A stretch of DNA of 37,115 nucleotides, taken from assembly GCF_001436755.1 (NCBI RefSeq), contig NZ_AYZD01000017.1, positions 373 to 37,487 on the forward strand, in the 5' to 3' direction. This document shows, in pieces, positions 7,418 through 15,783 of the stretch. How positions within the stretch are numbered: the first letter of the stretch is position 1; every line of letters begins with the position of its first letter. The translations under genes and the position numbers were made by a program. This stretch comes from Liquorilactobacillus aquaticus DSM 21051 (GTDB lineage: Bacteria; Bacillota; Bacilli; Lactobacillales; Lactobacillaceae). The notes beneath the pieces were generated by a model. That model worked only from the letters and a program-made list of their open reading frames with translations, ran no database searches and was not told the origin of the DNA.

Positions 7418-8896
7418 ATGAAAAGAAAAAAAGATGAATTTAAAACAATGGGTGTTGAAATCCTAAAGAAAATAGGTGGGAAGGAAAATGTAGCCAGTGT
7501 GACTCATTGCATGACTAGATTACGCTTTAACCTTAAAGATATGAGTTTTCCGAATGACAATGAAGTTAAGAAAATCAGGGGCGTACTGGGGGTTATGCGC
7601 GCAGGAGGTCAATACCAAGTTGTCATAGGTCAGACGGTCAATGAGGTTTATGACGAAGTTGTTGCGTCAGGTAACTTAAAACAGGATAAACCAATAGTTG
7701 AAGAAAGAGCTCAAAATACAGAAAAAGTAAAAATGACATGGAAAAGCGTCGGGTCAACAATTCTCAATAAAATTGCAGGTAGCTTAACACCCATTATTCC
7801 AATGCTTGTGGCAGCTTCAATGTTCAAAATGCTTGTAGCAGTTCTTGGACCGAATATGTTTAATGTTATTTCCGAAAATAGTGATGTTTATAAATTGTTT
7901 TCTCTTGTGGGAGATGCAGGTTTTTATTTCTTCCCAATTATTATTGGTTATACATCGGCAAAGCAGTTTAAGACTTCCCCTATACTAGGCATGTTTTTAG
8001 GTGCGATTATGCTTGATCCCAATTTAACAAATATAGTGAATGCGAAAAAAGCATTTACAGTCTTTGGAATCCCAATGCAATTGGTAAATTATTCTAGTAC
8101 CGTTGTTCCAATATTACTTTCGGTATGGATCATGTCATATGTCGAAAAATTTTTTAATAAGAAAATTCATTCGTCTATAAGAACGGTTTTTGCTCCAACT
8201 TTGACAATTTTTGTTATGTTACCGATCAGTTTATGTTTTATAGGACCGTTGGGGGGATTTCTAGGGAATTATATTTGTAATGGGATCTTAGCATTTGGTC
8301 GCATGGGCGGATTTCCGGCGATTATTGGGATTGCTCTTATAGGGGCTTTTTGGGAACTATTGGTTATTACAGGAATGCATTTGGTCATGATAAGTGCAAT
8401 GATGCTATTATTTGCTCAAAAAGGATATGATAACTTTGTAAGTCTGGGATCAGCGGCAGCAAGTTTATCTGTGTCGGGGATGTGCTTAGGTGCTGCGTTA
8501 CGTTTAAAAAATAAAGAAGAGCGTTCTTTAGCACTTAGTTATTTAGTTGCCGGAATAATTGGAGGAGTTACAGAACCAGCTCTATATGGTATTGCAATCC
8601 GTTACAAAAAACCATTTATTGGTATGATGATTGGTGGCTTTTTTGGAGGTTTATATGCTGGGGCGACTCATCTTACAGCATACGTGCTTGTACCAATTGC
8701 TAACTTTTTGGCACTTTCAAGATATGTGGGGGGCACAACAACGAATATTATCAATGGAATATTAAGTGGAGTAATTGCATTTGCTGTTGCAGCAATAGCA
8801 ACGTATATATTGGGTTTAGATACAGAAAATAAATTGCATTTTAATTTCAAAACAAAAATGAAAAGGGAGAGAAGACTTGAAAAAGTTAATTCTTAG
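7418..8896 (+). CDS. PTS EIIBC, beta-glucoside/sucrose-type (Glc superfamily)
   Basis: 492 aa membrane permease-kinase that phosphorylates its sugar during uptake. The EIIB domain (1-85) has phospho-Cys31 in THCMTRLRF. A linker leads to an EIIC domain with about ten hydrophobic segments and the family signature GVTEPALYG. No EIIA domain is present; the separate EIIA at 6055 supplies it. AAGGAG sits before the ATG, three bases after the antiterminator stop. The substrate is not readable from sequence. Pairing with a YdjC/ChbG deacetylase (which overlaps its end by 20 bases) and the absence of a phospho-glycosidase suggest an acetylated amino-sugar or disaccharide rather than a plain beta-glucoside. 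Confidence 0.9.
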   Translation: MKRKKDEFKTMGVEILKKIGGKENVASVTHCMTRLRFNLKDMSFPNDNEVKKIRGVLGVMRAGGQYQVVIGQTVNEVYDEVVASGNLKQDKPIVEERAQNTEKVKMTWKSVGSTILNKIAGSLTPIIPMLVAASMFKMLVAVLGPNMFNVISENSDVYKLFSLVGDAGFYFFPIIIGYTSAKQFKTSPILGMFLGAIMLDPNLTNIVNAKKAFTVFGIPMQLVNYSSTVVPILLSVWIMSYVEKFFNKKIHSSIRTVFAPTLTIFVMLPISLCFIGPLGGFLGNYICNGILAFGRMGGFPAIIGIALIGAFWELLVITGMHLVMISAMMLLFAQKGYDNFVSLGSAAASLSVSGMCLGAALRLKNKEERSLALSYLVAGIIGGVTEPALYGIAIRYKKPFIGMMIGGFFGGLYAGATHLTAYVLVPIANFLALSRYVGGTTTNIINGILSGVIAFAVAAIATYILGLDTENKLHFNFKTKMKRERRLEKVNS

Positions 8897-9629
8897 AGCA
8901 GATGACTTGGGATATTCTAGAGCAGTTAATTATGGAATTTATGATGCTGTTGTTGAAGGAGTGGTAAACAACGTTTGTGTAATGGTGAATACACAGTTTT
9001 CTAAACAAGGGATTGAACTGGTTAAGAATACGGGGGTAGATCTTGGGTTGCATACTGTCATTTGTACAGGTAAACCACTTACAAATCCTAGGCTAATTCC
9101 AAGTGTAACTACAAAAGATGGTAATTTTAAATCGTCTAAGACCTATCGTAATTCTTCCCAAGATTTTGTAGTACTTAATGAAGTTATATTAGAAATAGAA
9201 GCTCAATATCAAAAATTTATCGAATTGATTGGTAGAAGGCCTGTTTTTTTGGGAGGTCATGCAGTAGCAAGTAAGAATTTTGTCAAGGGATTACAGTTAG
9301 TAGCTAAATGTCATAATGTACCTTTTCTCGGTTTTTCTAGTGGTAATACACAATTGGAATTTAAAGAATATCAATTACAACCAATAATGGAGAGCATGCA
9401 GCAAAACTATAATCCGTTTGAAACAGTAAAAAAGTGTATCAAAATAAGTTCGGTTGATAATATACCAATGATGATATGCCATCCAGGATATTTAGATGAT
9501 TATATTTTAGAACATTCTTCGTTGACTATAGCAAGGATAAAAGAGGTTGAAATGCTATGCAATAATGAAGTTAGGTCCTATTTAAAAGATAAAAAGGTAC
9601 ATTTGATTAAGTTTAGTGAGCTAGTCTAG
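8877..9629 (+). CDS. YdjC/ChbG-family carbohydrate deacetylase
   Basis: 250 aa. The family removes N-acetyl groups from (phospho-)chito-oligosaccharides with one divalent metal. RADDLGYS gives the Asp pair (D9, D10), His59 lies in LGLHTV, and His128 in LGGHAVAS; a later CHPGY completes the site. Starts at TTG 8877 with GGGAGA just upstream, overlapping the EIIBC end by 20 bases, so it is coupled to the transporter. Likely acts in the cytoplasm on the imported phosphorylated sugar. ChbG of E. coli acts on monoacetyl-chitobiose-6-phosphate; the exact substrate here is inference. Confidence 0.87.
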   Translation: MKKLILRADDLGYSRAVNYGIYDAVVEGVVNNVCVMVNTQFSKQGIELVKNTGVDLGLHTVICTGKPLTNPRLIPSVTTKDGNFKSSKTYRNSSQDFVVLNEVILEIEAQYQKFIELIGRRPVFLGGHAVASKNFVKGLQLVAKCHNVPFLGFSSGNTQLEFKEYQLQPIMESMQQNYNPFETVKKCIKISSVDNIPMMICHPGYLDDYILEHSSLTIARIKEVEMLCNNEVRSYLKDKKVHLIKFSELV

Positions 9630-9746
9630 TTAAGAGCTAAACCAGCTTTAAATTTATATATGTATCCATCATAAAGGAAAAAATTGTCCAGATAAGACAG
9701 CACCCAAAATATTAGTGAAAAAAAGCATTAGTTAGAATAATATAAA

Positions 9747-9792
9747 ATAACCGCATCCACTTATGTTATGCAAGTCCTTATCACAAGTAATT
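9747..9792 (+). repeat. Imperfect direct repeat, copy B (partner at 5758-5803)
   Basis: Second copy of the ~46-base element, with ACTTATGTTATGCAAGT as core. It lies in the 285-base gap after the PTS operon, 118 bases past its last stop and immediately before the hairpin at 9800. Confidence 0.5.
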
Positions 9793-9799
9793 TTGTTAC

Positions 9800-9846
9800 A
9801 AAAAGGCGGTGCAAAGCAATGTTACCAAAATGGTGCTAGCCTTTTT
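9800..9846 (+). terminator. Probable terminator of the PTS operon (AAAAAGGC...GCCTTTTT)
   Basis: Perfect 8-bp arms 9800-9807 and 9839-9846 with a 31-base loop, in which GGTGC and GTGC can also pair. The right arm ends in T5. The symmetrical A/T runs would serve either strand. A smaller hairpin, TTAAGAGCT/AGCTTTAA, lies right after the deacetylase stop (9631-9651) without a T-run. Confidence 0.5.
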
Positions 9847-9914
9847 GAGAAACTACCCTTTTAATTATTATAGGAGTTATTCGATTCCTAAAAAATTACT
9901 GAGGTGGTTTTACT

Positions 9915-11072
9915 ATGAAAAGAAGTAAAGTTGTTCATTGGTCGCTAGCATACACAATATCGGAAATTACTGTTGTCATATTTTCAATTTTAGTTATAAC
10001 ATCACATCCATATTCCACCATAAGTATATTGGGTGTGTTGGGAATCACTTACGTGCTGGTGTTTGGAATGAAATTCAATATTTTCAAACAGAATAATTGG
10101 TATACGAGACGATATAAATCTGAAGTAGCCAATTTTTTTAATTTTATTTTGATTATTATTTCTTGGAATTTGTTGTTAATTCCCCTACAGATTGATGGGA
10201 TCAAATTGATATCAACGCCGATAGCTGTCATTTTAGTGGTTCTTTTTTGTTGTCCATTGATTCATTTTTGGTCATTTCATTTTGGTAAAAATCATTTTTG
10301 GATTTTCTTTCAAAGTATTTTAGTTCTTTTGGTAATTAGTGGCTTTTTTAATGGAATTTCTATTTCCTTGATCAATGGTTTCGCCACAGGTTCAAGCACA
10401 GTTCGTTTTATTGGAAGTGTGATAGCTGCCATTTTGCTGGGAATTGGATTAATTAATAAACAGATACGTATTAATAATCATCAAACGACAATTGATTCAA
10501 CGAATCAAAGCAGAAATTTTTCGCTAAGCTGGTGGTCAATTATTATATTTTTTCATATCATGCTGTTGTGTTTTGATGCGGGTATTTGGCTACATCCTTT
10601 AAATACTTGGCAGTTGACAGTTAAAGGTAGTTTAATTGGTATATATGCTGGCTTAATCGAAGAAATATTGGTACGTGGACTCATTCTAAATGTTCTTTTA
10701 AAATTATATCGTAATGAAAAAAATGGTGTATGGAAAGCACTTGTTCTCCAAGGAATTATTTTTGGATTAGCACATATTAGTGGTGTTTTTGCTGGAGAAT
10801 CAGTGCTAACATCAATCGCGATCGCAATTGATGTCTCAGCTATGGGAGTCTTGTGGGGTGTTATCTATTTGATTACTAAGCGTTTATGGATCGTCATTCT
10901 TTTACATTCACTTTGGGATATTGGTGAAAGTCTCATTAGCCAAGAGTCAAACTTATCAATTCCTGGCATCTTGGGGATAGTGGTTGCTTTATTTGTTAGC
11001 GGTTCGTTTATTACTATTGCTAAATATCTGTTTGCCAAGTATTATTTATCTATGGAAAAAGGAAATGATTAA
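9915..11072 (+). CDS. CPBP (CAAX/Abi-type) intramembrane metalloprotease
   Basis: 385 aa polytopic membrane protein with about ten hydrophobic segments. The CPBP motif EEILVRG (E249-E250-xxx-R254) and FGLAHISG (His287) supply the metal-binding residues, followed by LHSLWD. GAGGTGG precedes the ATG. The N-terminal ~200 residues add extra membrane segments beyond the usual CPBP core. In lactic acid bacteria such proteins often accompany bacteriocin genes as immunity or processing factors. Here the partner is a membrane-linked XRE regulator 37 bases downstream, suggesting a two-gene unit. The substrate is unknown. Confidence 0.85.
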   Translation: MKRSKVVHWSLAYTISEITVVIFSILVITSHPYSTISILGVLGITYVLVFGMKFNIFKQNNWYTRRYKSEVANFFNFILIIISWNLLLIPLQIDGIKLISTPIAVILVVLFCCPLIHFWSFHFGKNHFWIFFQSILVLLVISGFFNGISISLINGFATGSSTVRFIGSVIAAILLGIGLINKQIRINNHQTTIDSTNQSRNFSLSWWSIIIFFHIMLLCFDAGIWLHPLNTWQLTVKGSLIGIYAGLIEEILVRGLILNVLLKLYRNEKNGVWKALVLQGIIFGLAHISGVFAGESVLTSIAIAIDVSAMGVLWGVIYLITKRLWIVILLHSLWDIGESLISQESNLSIPGILGIVVALFVSGSFITIAKYLFAKYYLSMEKGND

Positions 11073-11109
11073 TCGCTAGTGTCAATTAGCAACCTTTAGG
11101 AGGTAAACT

Positions 11110-11679
11110 GTGGAAATACACAAGCGATTAAGGTGTGCACGTGAAGTTTCGGGGTTAACTCAGCAAGCAGTGGCCAACTCTTTATTCGTTACACGACAAA
11201 CGGTTTCTCGTTGGGAAACAGGTTCTCGCGAGCCTTCTTTAACAGTTTTACACGATTTATCGATGTTGTATGGAATATCAATATCTGAATTAATTGGACA
11301 AGAATCGATCACAGAAAGAAAAGTTAATTTTTTTGCTATCCTAGGAAATGTTGTGTTTGATTTTTTGTTAATAGCGACTGTTGGATTTGGAACTTTACTT
11401 CTTTTATTGATCGGCTGGATGATTTCTGGATGTCTTGTTTGGGGGCCTCTTTATGCGGTTTACATGTGGTTATTTAATGTTGGAGAGTTAAATTTTGTCC
11501 TGTTTAGCTATCATCCACAAGGTGTTGCTGAAGCGTTTTGCTATTTGCTAACTTTTTTGGTAGGTCTATTCCTTATTTATATAATGCTATTTGTACATAA
11601 ACTATTGTATAAAATGTCTAAGAGTTACGTCAAATATACGCTTAAAACGATTAGATATACAACTATCAAAAAAAATTAA
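11110..11679 (+). CDS. XRE-family regulator with C-terminal membrane segments
   Basis: 189 aa. GTG start with a strong TAGGAGGT at 11097-11104. Residues 5-60 form a canonical Cro/C1 helix-turn-helix (LTQQAVANSLFVTRQTVSRWE). After about residue 70 come three hydrophobic segments (FDFLLIATVGF.., GPLYAVYMWLF.., FLVGLFLIYIML), so the DNA-binding domain is tethered to the membrane. The pairing with the CPBP protein suggests it senses a membrane event and controls the pair. This HTH-plus-TM architecture is common in Firmicutes, and the target operator was not identified. Confidence 0.85.
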   Translation: MEIHKRLRCAREVSGLTQQAVANSLFVTRQTVSRWETGSREPSLTVLHDLSMLYGISISELIGQESITERKVNFFAILGNVVFDFLLIATVGFGTLLLLLIGWMISGCLVWGPLYAVYMWLFNVGELNFVLFSYHPQGVAEAFCYLLTFLVGLFLIYIMLFVHKLLYKMSKSYVKYTLKTIRYTTIKKN

Positions 11680-11681
11680 AC

Positions 11682-11762
11682 AAATGATCTTGCATGATTT
11701 TTATCATGTAGTAACTAGGTTCGTATGCCGTAAAAAGCAAGATTAATTATGTTAGATCATTT
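11682..11762 (+). other. Nested inverted repeats after the XRE gene (possible terminator or regulatory RNA)
   Basis: AAATGATCT (11682-11690) is repeated inverted at 11754-11762. CATGAT/ATCATG (11693-11698, 11703-11708) forms a 6-bp hairpin with a T4 loop. ATCTTGC (11687-11693) can instead pair with GCAAGAT (11737-11743). The two long pairings share bases and so compete. No gene is apparent. Confidence 0.4.
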
Positions 11763-11840
11763 ATTTGAATTTAACAAACTTTTTGTAATCAATAGGTGTG
11801 CGACAATAATACACATCATACCAAGAAAAAGGGTGAAAGC

Positions 11841-12172
11841 ATGGCTAAGACCCAATTAAGTGATGTGATACATCTCATATTCTATATTGTATTGCATGCA
11901 AGCGACGAGAATAAAAGTATTAATACAGATCCGACCATGGTACGCAGGGTAATGTTAAAATTGCGAAAAGCAAAAATTTTAGGATCAGCTCAAGGAATTG
12001 CAAGCCGCAAATTCTGCACCCATTAGCTAAAACTACGTTGAAAGATATCTATTTAGCGACGAGATGTTTCTTTTTAAACGATGACCAAAAAATGTCCAGT
12101 ACATGTTCAGTTGGTTCCTTATTTTCTTATGGAATTCGAGTTATGTCACGGACTTGCCTTTTTGTTCAATGA
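11841..12172 (+). pseudogene. Frameshifted Rrf2-family regulator remnant
   Basis: ATG 11841 (AAGGGTGA upstream) opens an Rrf2 winged helix: TQLSDVIHLIFYIV, then NTDPTMVRRVMLKLRKAKIL. The frame stops at 12024-12026 right after the wing. A switch to the -1 frame near 12000 restores family-like sequence (PLAKTTLKDIYLA, then a CSVG resembling the CPVG of Rrf2) up to TGA 12170-12172. The gene is therefore broken by a single shift and the C-terminus has degenerated. The remaining gap to 12297 shows nothing convincing. Confidence 0.72.
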
Positions 12173-12297
12173 AATGTTTTATATTAATTCTGTTCGTTAT
12201 AATTCTTTGAAAAATGTATGTGTTTAATTGTCGTATAAGTCACTCTAATAGATACCCAAATGCACTAACATTAATATTATTATATATGCTTAATTTT

Positions 12298-12972
12298 TTA
12301 GCTTTTGTAAAGCGCTTTCAACCATTCGGGAGAAACCATTGATAAAATGACGCTCCTGTTTTTAGTAGAGTTTACGATCCAACCCTGTCGCAGAAAAGCT
12401 GCACAAATTTTCAAGCCTAGTTCTCCCGCGAGGTGAAATCTTCGTTCACTCCAATCCATACAAAGTTTACTATTTAGTAATTCGGCATTTTCAATACCAA
12501 TACCTCTGAAAAAGAATTTGCCATTTTCAGTCACGGAAACATCATGATTTTTTCTTTCTAAATAGCGATTTTCTATCATATAATCAAGCAACCCCACGCC
12601 AAGTTCACCTGCTAAATGAGAATAACAAGTGCGCGCCCTTTTTATTTCCAGATACTCTATTTTTTGATTATATGAATTAACTTTCTTTGGAGCAGAAATT
12701 GTCATTAGTAATTCTATTATATCGGCAATATAATTGTTGATCAGTCCGTAATAGACATTTTTTCCCTGCCTATAAGTATCAATCCATTCCATATTAGAAA
12801 GCTTTTTTAAATGATACGATGTGGTACTAAGAGAGACATGCGTTCTTTTTGAAAGCTCAGTAACTGTATAATAGCGGTTATCAATCATGACAGTTAGTAA
12901 CTCTAGTCTGGTAGGATCACCGATAGCTTGGATTGTTTCTGTCAGATTTGGGAGACCATTCATTTGCTTCAT
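12298..12972 (-). CDS. ArsR-family winged-helix regulator with C-terminal domain
   Basis: 224 aa. Residues 10-75 are an ArsR HTH (IGDPTRLELLTVM, then ELSKRTHVSLSTTSYHLKKLSNM). The longer C-terminal part (about 95-224) is an unrecognised ligand-binding region; it lacks a CxC metal site, so a metal sensor is unlikely. It is divergent from the PEP-mutase-family gene at 13053 across an 80-base gap containing a 24-bp palindrome, so it probably regulates that gene and itself. It matches ArsR proteins that control metabolic genes rather than arsenic resistance. Confidence 0.82.
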   Translation of the reverse strand: MKQMNGLPNLTETIQAIGDPTRLELLTVMIDNRYYTVTELSKRTHVSLSTTSYHLKKLSNMEWIDTYRQGKNVYYGLINNYIADIIELLMTISAPKKVNSYNQKIEYLEIKRARTCYSHLAGELGVGLLDYMIENRYLERKNHDVSVTENGKFFFRGIGIENAELLNSKLCMDWSERRFHLAGELGLKICAAFLRQGWIVNSTKNRSVILSMVSPEWLKALYKS

Positions 12973-12981
12973 CTCTTTTCT

Positions 12982-13005
12982 ATACTTTGAGCGTCATCAA
13001 AGTAT
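12982..13005. promoter_or_regulatory. 24-bp palindromic operator between ArsR and lyase genes
   Basis: ATACTTTGA (12982-12990) and TCAAAGTAT (12997-13005) are perfect 9-bp arms around a 6-base spacer. It starts 10 bases outside the ArsR start codon and 48 bases before the lyase, ideally placed for autorepression and control of the divergent gene. Confidence 0.65.
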
Positions 13006-13052
13006 TTCTATGGTAATTTATAACTATCATATCAGAAAAGAGGATGAATCAA

Positions 13053-13901
13053 ATGAATATCACTCAAAATCAGAAAGACAGGGCAAAAAAATTTCAGGAG
13101 ATGCATAGACAAGACAAATTATTCGTTTTGCCAAACATATGGGATGCTGGAGGGGCGAAAATCTTTGAAAAAAAAGGTTTTCAAGCTCTTGCTACTACTA
13201 GTGCAGGAATCGCTTTTGCGAATGGATTTTCTGATGGTGAAAAATTACCGTTTAGTATTTTGCTAGAAACTGTTAGACGAATTACCAGCAAAATCGATAT
13301 TCCGCTATCTATTGATTTTGAAAGAGGGTACAGCGAAGATAATCATGAGGTATACGAAAACACAAAAAAAATATTACTTTCTGGAGCAGTGGGTTTAAAT
13401 GTCGAAGATGGACTACCTAACAAAAGAATATCTGATTCACAAGCAATGAAGAATAAAATTGAGTGTATGAACAGCCTAAAAAAAGAACTCGGAGTCGATT
13501 TTGTAATCAACTCAAGAACAGATATTTATTGGAACGAAATTGGTGAGCCAGAAAATCGATTACGCGCAGTTATAAAACGTGTAAATGACTACTTTTCATG
13601 GGGAGCCGATTGCGTATTTGTTCCTGGAAATATCTCATTCAATGAGTTAAAAATATTGATGAAAGAAGTGAATGGGCCATTAAATATTTTACTAAACAAA
13701 GATTTGAAACATATCGATCAATTGAACTCGTTAGGAGTTAGGAGAGTAAGTTTAGGATCATCCTTGAGTAGAAATAATATAAGTAATTTATTCAAAGAAG
13801 TCGAAAAGATAGGTAAAAATGAGTTTGATTCTTTGTTGAATAATACTTTGTCTTATGAATTTGTTAATCACCTCTATGAAGTGAAGGAAGATAACAAATG
13901 A
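13053..13901 (+). CDS. Isocitrate lyase / PEP mutase superfamily protein
   Basis: 282 aa from ATG 13053; AAAAGAGG at 13036-13043 abuts an earlier ATG (13044) and is better spaced for the second. A TIM-barrel enzyme cleaving or forming C-C or C-P bonds next to a carboxylate. Visible signatures are LPNIWDAGGAKIFE (20-35), LATTSAGIA, the metal-binding SIDFERGY, GLNVEDG and INSRTD. The catalytic KKCGH loop of isocitrate lyase is absent, placing it with the oxaloacetate decarboxylase / PEP-mutase-like group (PF13714). No phosphonate genes are nearby. It runs by a 4-base overlap into a wrecked dicarboxylate symporter, so an ancestral operon for uptake and cleavage of a dicarboxylate is likely. Confidence 0.85.
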   Translation: MNITQNQKDRAKKFQEMHRQDKLFVLPNIWDAGGAKIFEKKGFQALATTSAGIAFANGFSDGEKLPFSILLETVRRITSKIDIPLSIDFERGYSEDNHEVYENTKKILLSGAVGLNVEDGLPNKRISDSQAMKNKIECMNSLKKELGVDFVINSRTDIYWNEIGEPENRLRAVIKRVNDYFSWGADCVFVPGNISFNELKILMKEVNGPLNILLNKDLKHIDQLNSLGVRRVSLGSSLSRNNISNLFKEVEKIGKNEFDSLLNNTLSYEFVNHLYEVKEDNK

Positions 13902-14298
13902 AATTTGTTGCAAACTATCAAGCTTCTTTTTTTTCTTATAATAGGTGTTGCTGCAGGAGGAATTATTGGAATCATGTATCCTGGGAGTTCAATAATCACA
14001 TATCCGGTAGGGAACATTTATCTAAATTTTATCTATGTTTTAGTACCTCCGTTGACTTTTTTCAGTATTAACAGCAATATCTATTAGAAAATTGGGAACA
14101 AAAGCAAAGCAATTAAAGGACTTCTTATCGTTAACTACCAATCTTTTGTATACCATGATTTCAATATTAATGAAGTTTGCACCTATTGGTTTTGGATGTT
14201 ATTTTTCATATAGCCTTAGTCAAACAGGTGCAACAATATTAGAAAACTATGCAAAAATTTTCATACTTTTTCTTTTGTTTTCTATTTGTTTTATTTAG
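13898..14298 (+). pseudogene. Degraded dicarboxylate:cation symporter (DAACS family)
   Basis: ATGA overlap with the lyase stop gives the original start (MKFVANYQASFF). A shift within T8 (13927-13934) leads into GVAAGGIIGIMYPGSS and PVGNIYLNFIYVLVPPLTFFSI, a typical DAACS N-terminus. A second shift near 14066 leads to ISIRKLGTKAKQLKDF. The next segment, LYTMISILMKFAPIGF, belongs well inside the family, so several hundred bases are deleted. The frame ends at 14298. A fragment HAAGNVGFSKA (14378-14413) may be a further remnant. It cannot encode a working permease. Confidence 0.75.
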
Positions 14299-14496
14299 TT
14301 ATTCTCGCAAAGTCTTTGCGGGTAAAAAAATTGTTGAGATGGCCGAATAAAATCTACCAATTAAATATTCTGAATAGCAGTCACGCAGCAGGGAATGTCG
14401 GTTTTTCAAAAGCTTGAATAGATTTATTGAGGAGAAATCTTAAGTACGTTTTCATATTCTTAAATAGTTTGTGCAATGAACTCTTTTAAGCATTAC

Positions 14497-15339
14497 TTAT
14501 ATTTTTTTATCTGAGATTATATCTTCATGTTCCTTTATTGAGCTTAATCTTCTTTTATTATTAGATAACAACAAAAGAAACAATGCCTCGATCATCGTTA
14601 GAGCAGCTACTCGTGAAAAATAATATTCAGATTGTAAAATTTTCTGACGAACAGCTGTTGTCAGATGAAAGTTAGATTGTAATGCTATAGGTGAATTATC
14701 TCTGTTAGTTATAGATATAATGTTAATATTTTTTTTCTTAGCAATTTCTATTTGTTTCAGCAAGGAACGAGATTCTCCCGAATTAGAAATAACAACGAGC
14801 ACTGCATTTGAATCCAAATTCAGTGTTTGCGCGACGGAAGTTTCCCACACGGCAGAAGTAATAGTGAAGATCCCAAGTTGGTTGAACTTATAGGTGGCGT
14901 CATCGGCCACGGGCAACGTGTCGCCTTCAGCAATAACCTGTACAACTTTGGCTTGTTCTATAATGCTTAAAACATTTTGGATAGTGTTTTTTGAAAGAAC
15001 TGTTAGAGTATTAACAATTTCGGCAGTTTTATTGTCTGCTATATTAGAAAGAGACCGCTGAATATTATCAACGTGAACACTTTTATAGTAATTAGATTCA
15101 TCGCCCGCCACTTTTGCAAGAAGTATTTTTAATTGATGGAAACCTGATATATCAAGATTTTTGCAAAATCTTGATATGGATGCTTCACTTACCGATGCTT
15201 TTTGAGAGAGTTCAGAAATAGTAAAATTGATTGCTTTGTTTGGATTATCTAAGATAACAGTTGCAATTTTTTTATCAGTAGCACTCATCTTTTTTGCATT
15301 GCTATAGATAATGTTAACGATATTTATGCTGTCTTCCAT
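14497..15339 (-). CDS. RpiR/MurR-family regulator (HTH plus SIS domain)
   Basis: 280 aa from the ATG at 15339, which has AAAGGAATGG about ten bases upstream; an ATG at 15363 lacks a site. Residues about 1-75 form the HTH_6 domain (ISELSQKASVSEASISRFCKNL). The SIS phosphosugar-binding domain (about 105-235) has ADDATYKFNQLG, VVISNSGESRSLL and ISITNRDNSPIA. It senses a phosphosugar and usually controls the adjacent sugar genes. It is transcribed away from the RpiA-like/oxidoreductase operon at 15991, whose promoter carries a TGAAAAT-A-ATTTTCA palindrome, a plausible operator. Confidence 0.88.
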   Translation of the reverse strand: MEDSINIVNIIYSNAKKMSATDKKIATVILDNPNKAINFTISELSQKASVSEASISRFCKNLDISGFHQLKILLAKVAGDESNYYKSVHVDNIQRSLSNIADNKTAEIVNTLTVLSKNTIQNVLSIIEQAKVVQVIAEGDTLPVADDATYKFNQLGIFTITSAVWETSVAQTLNLDSNAVLVVISNSGESRSLLKQIEIAKKKNINIISITNRDNSPIALQSNFHLTTAVRQKILQSEYYFSRVAALTMIEALFLLLLSNNKRRLSSIKEHEDIISDKKI

Positions 15340-15494
15340 TTTTAAATACCATTCCTTTTTCATAATTTAATTTTTAAACAGGTTTTGAGCCCTTGTAAAA
15401 TATAAGCTGCATTAGTCTTCAAGTAAGTGATGCTGAAACAAAAAAGGGATGAATGTGATAGTTCATCATTGATTAAACGCACTTTAGGTGCTAA

Positions 15495-15662
15495 TACACT
15501 AATATATCCCAGTTTGAGTATTTGTTCATAATTGAAGATTTAATTACACTGGAAATAATAACACATATTGGATTGCCAATAGCAAATAGAATAGCATTTT
15601 CCCATGTTTTGACTAGAATTAGTTTAGTTCTGAAAAAATATCCTTTTGTAGAAGATAATTGA
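15495..15662 (+). pseudogene. Possible remnant of a PRD-type regulator
   Basis: An open 55-codon plus-strand stretch without a good start contains ITHIGLPIANRIAFSHVL, which resembles the His-centred helix of PTS regulation domains. A terminator follows at 15784. The evidence is weak similarity plus its place in a zone of decayed genes. The rest of 15340-15990 holds only the terminator, promoter and operator described separately. Confidence 0.28.
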
Positions 15663-15783
15663 TTGAAGGTCAGTATAGAATGACAATATTTAATTAAGAA
15701 ATAAAAAGGTTTCTTTGCAGACAGCCAAAATAAAAGACATTGAATAAACATCTTATTCGTTCAATCAAGATGACAAGTGATTT

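Noticed and set aside
12887-13108. 73-aa plus-strand frame across the ArsR start and operator
   Set aside because: It overlaps the ArsR coding end and the divergent promoter, has no credible ribosome-binding site, and reads into the lyase start out of frame.
15491-15751. 86-aa minus-strand frame in the gap upstream of the rpiA-like gene
   Set aside because: It resembles no family. The plus strand here reads as a PRD-like remnant followed by a plus-strand terminator, which explains the region better.
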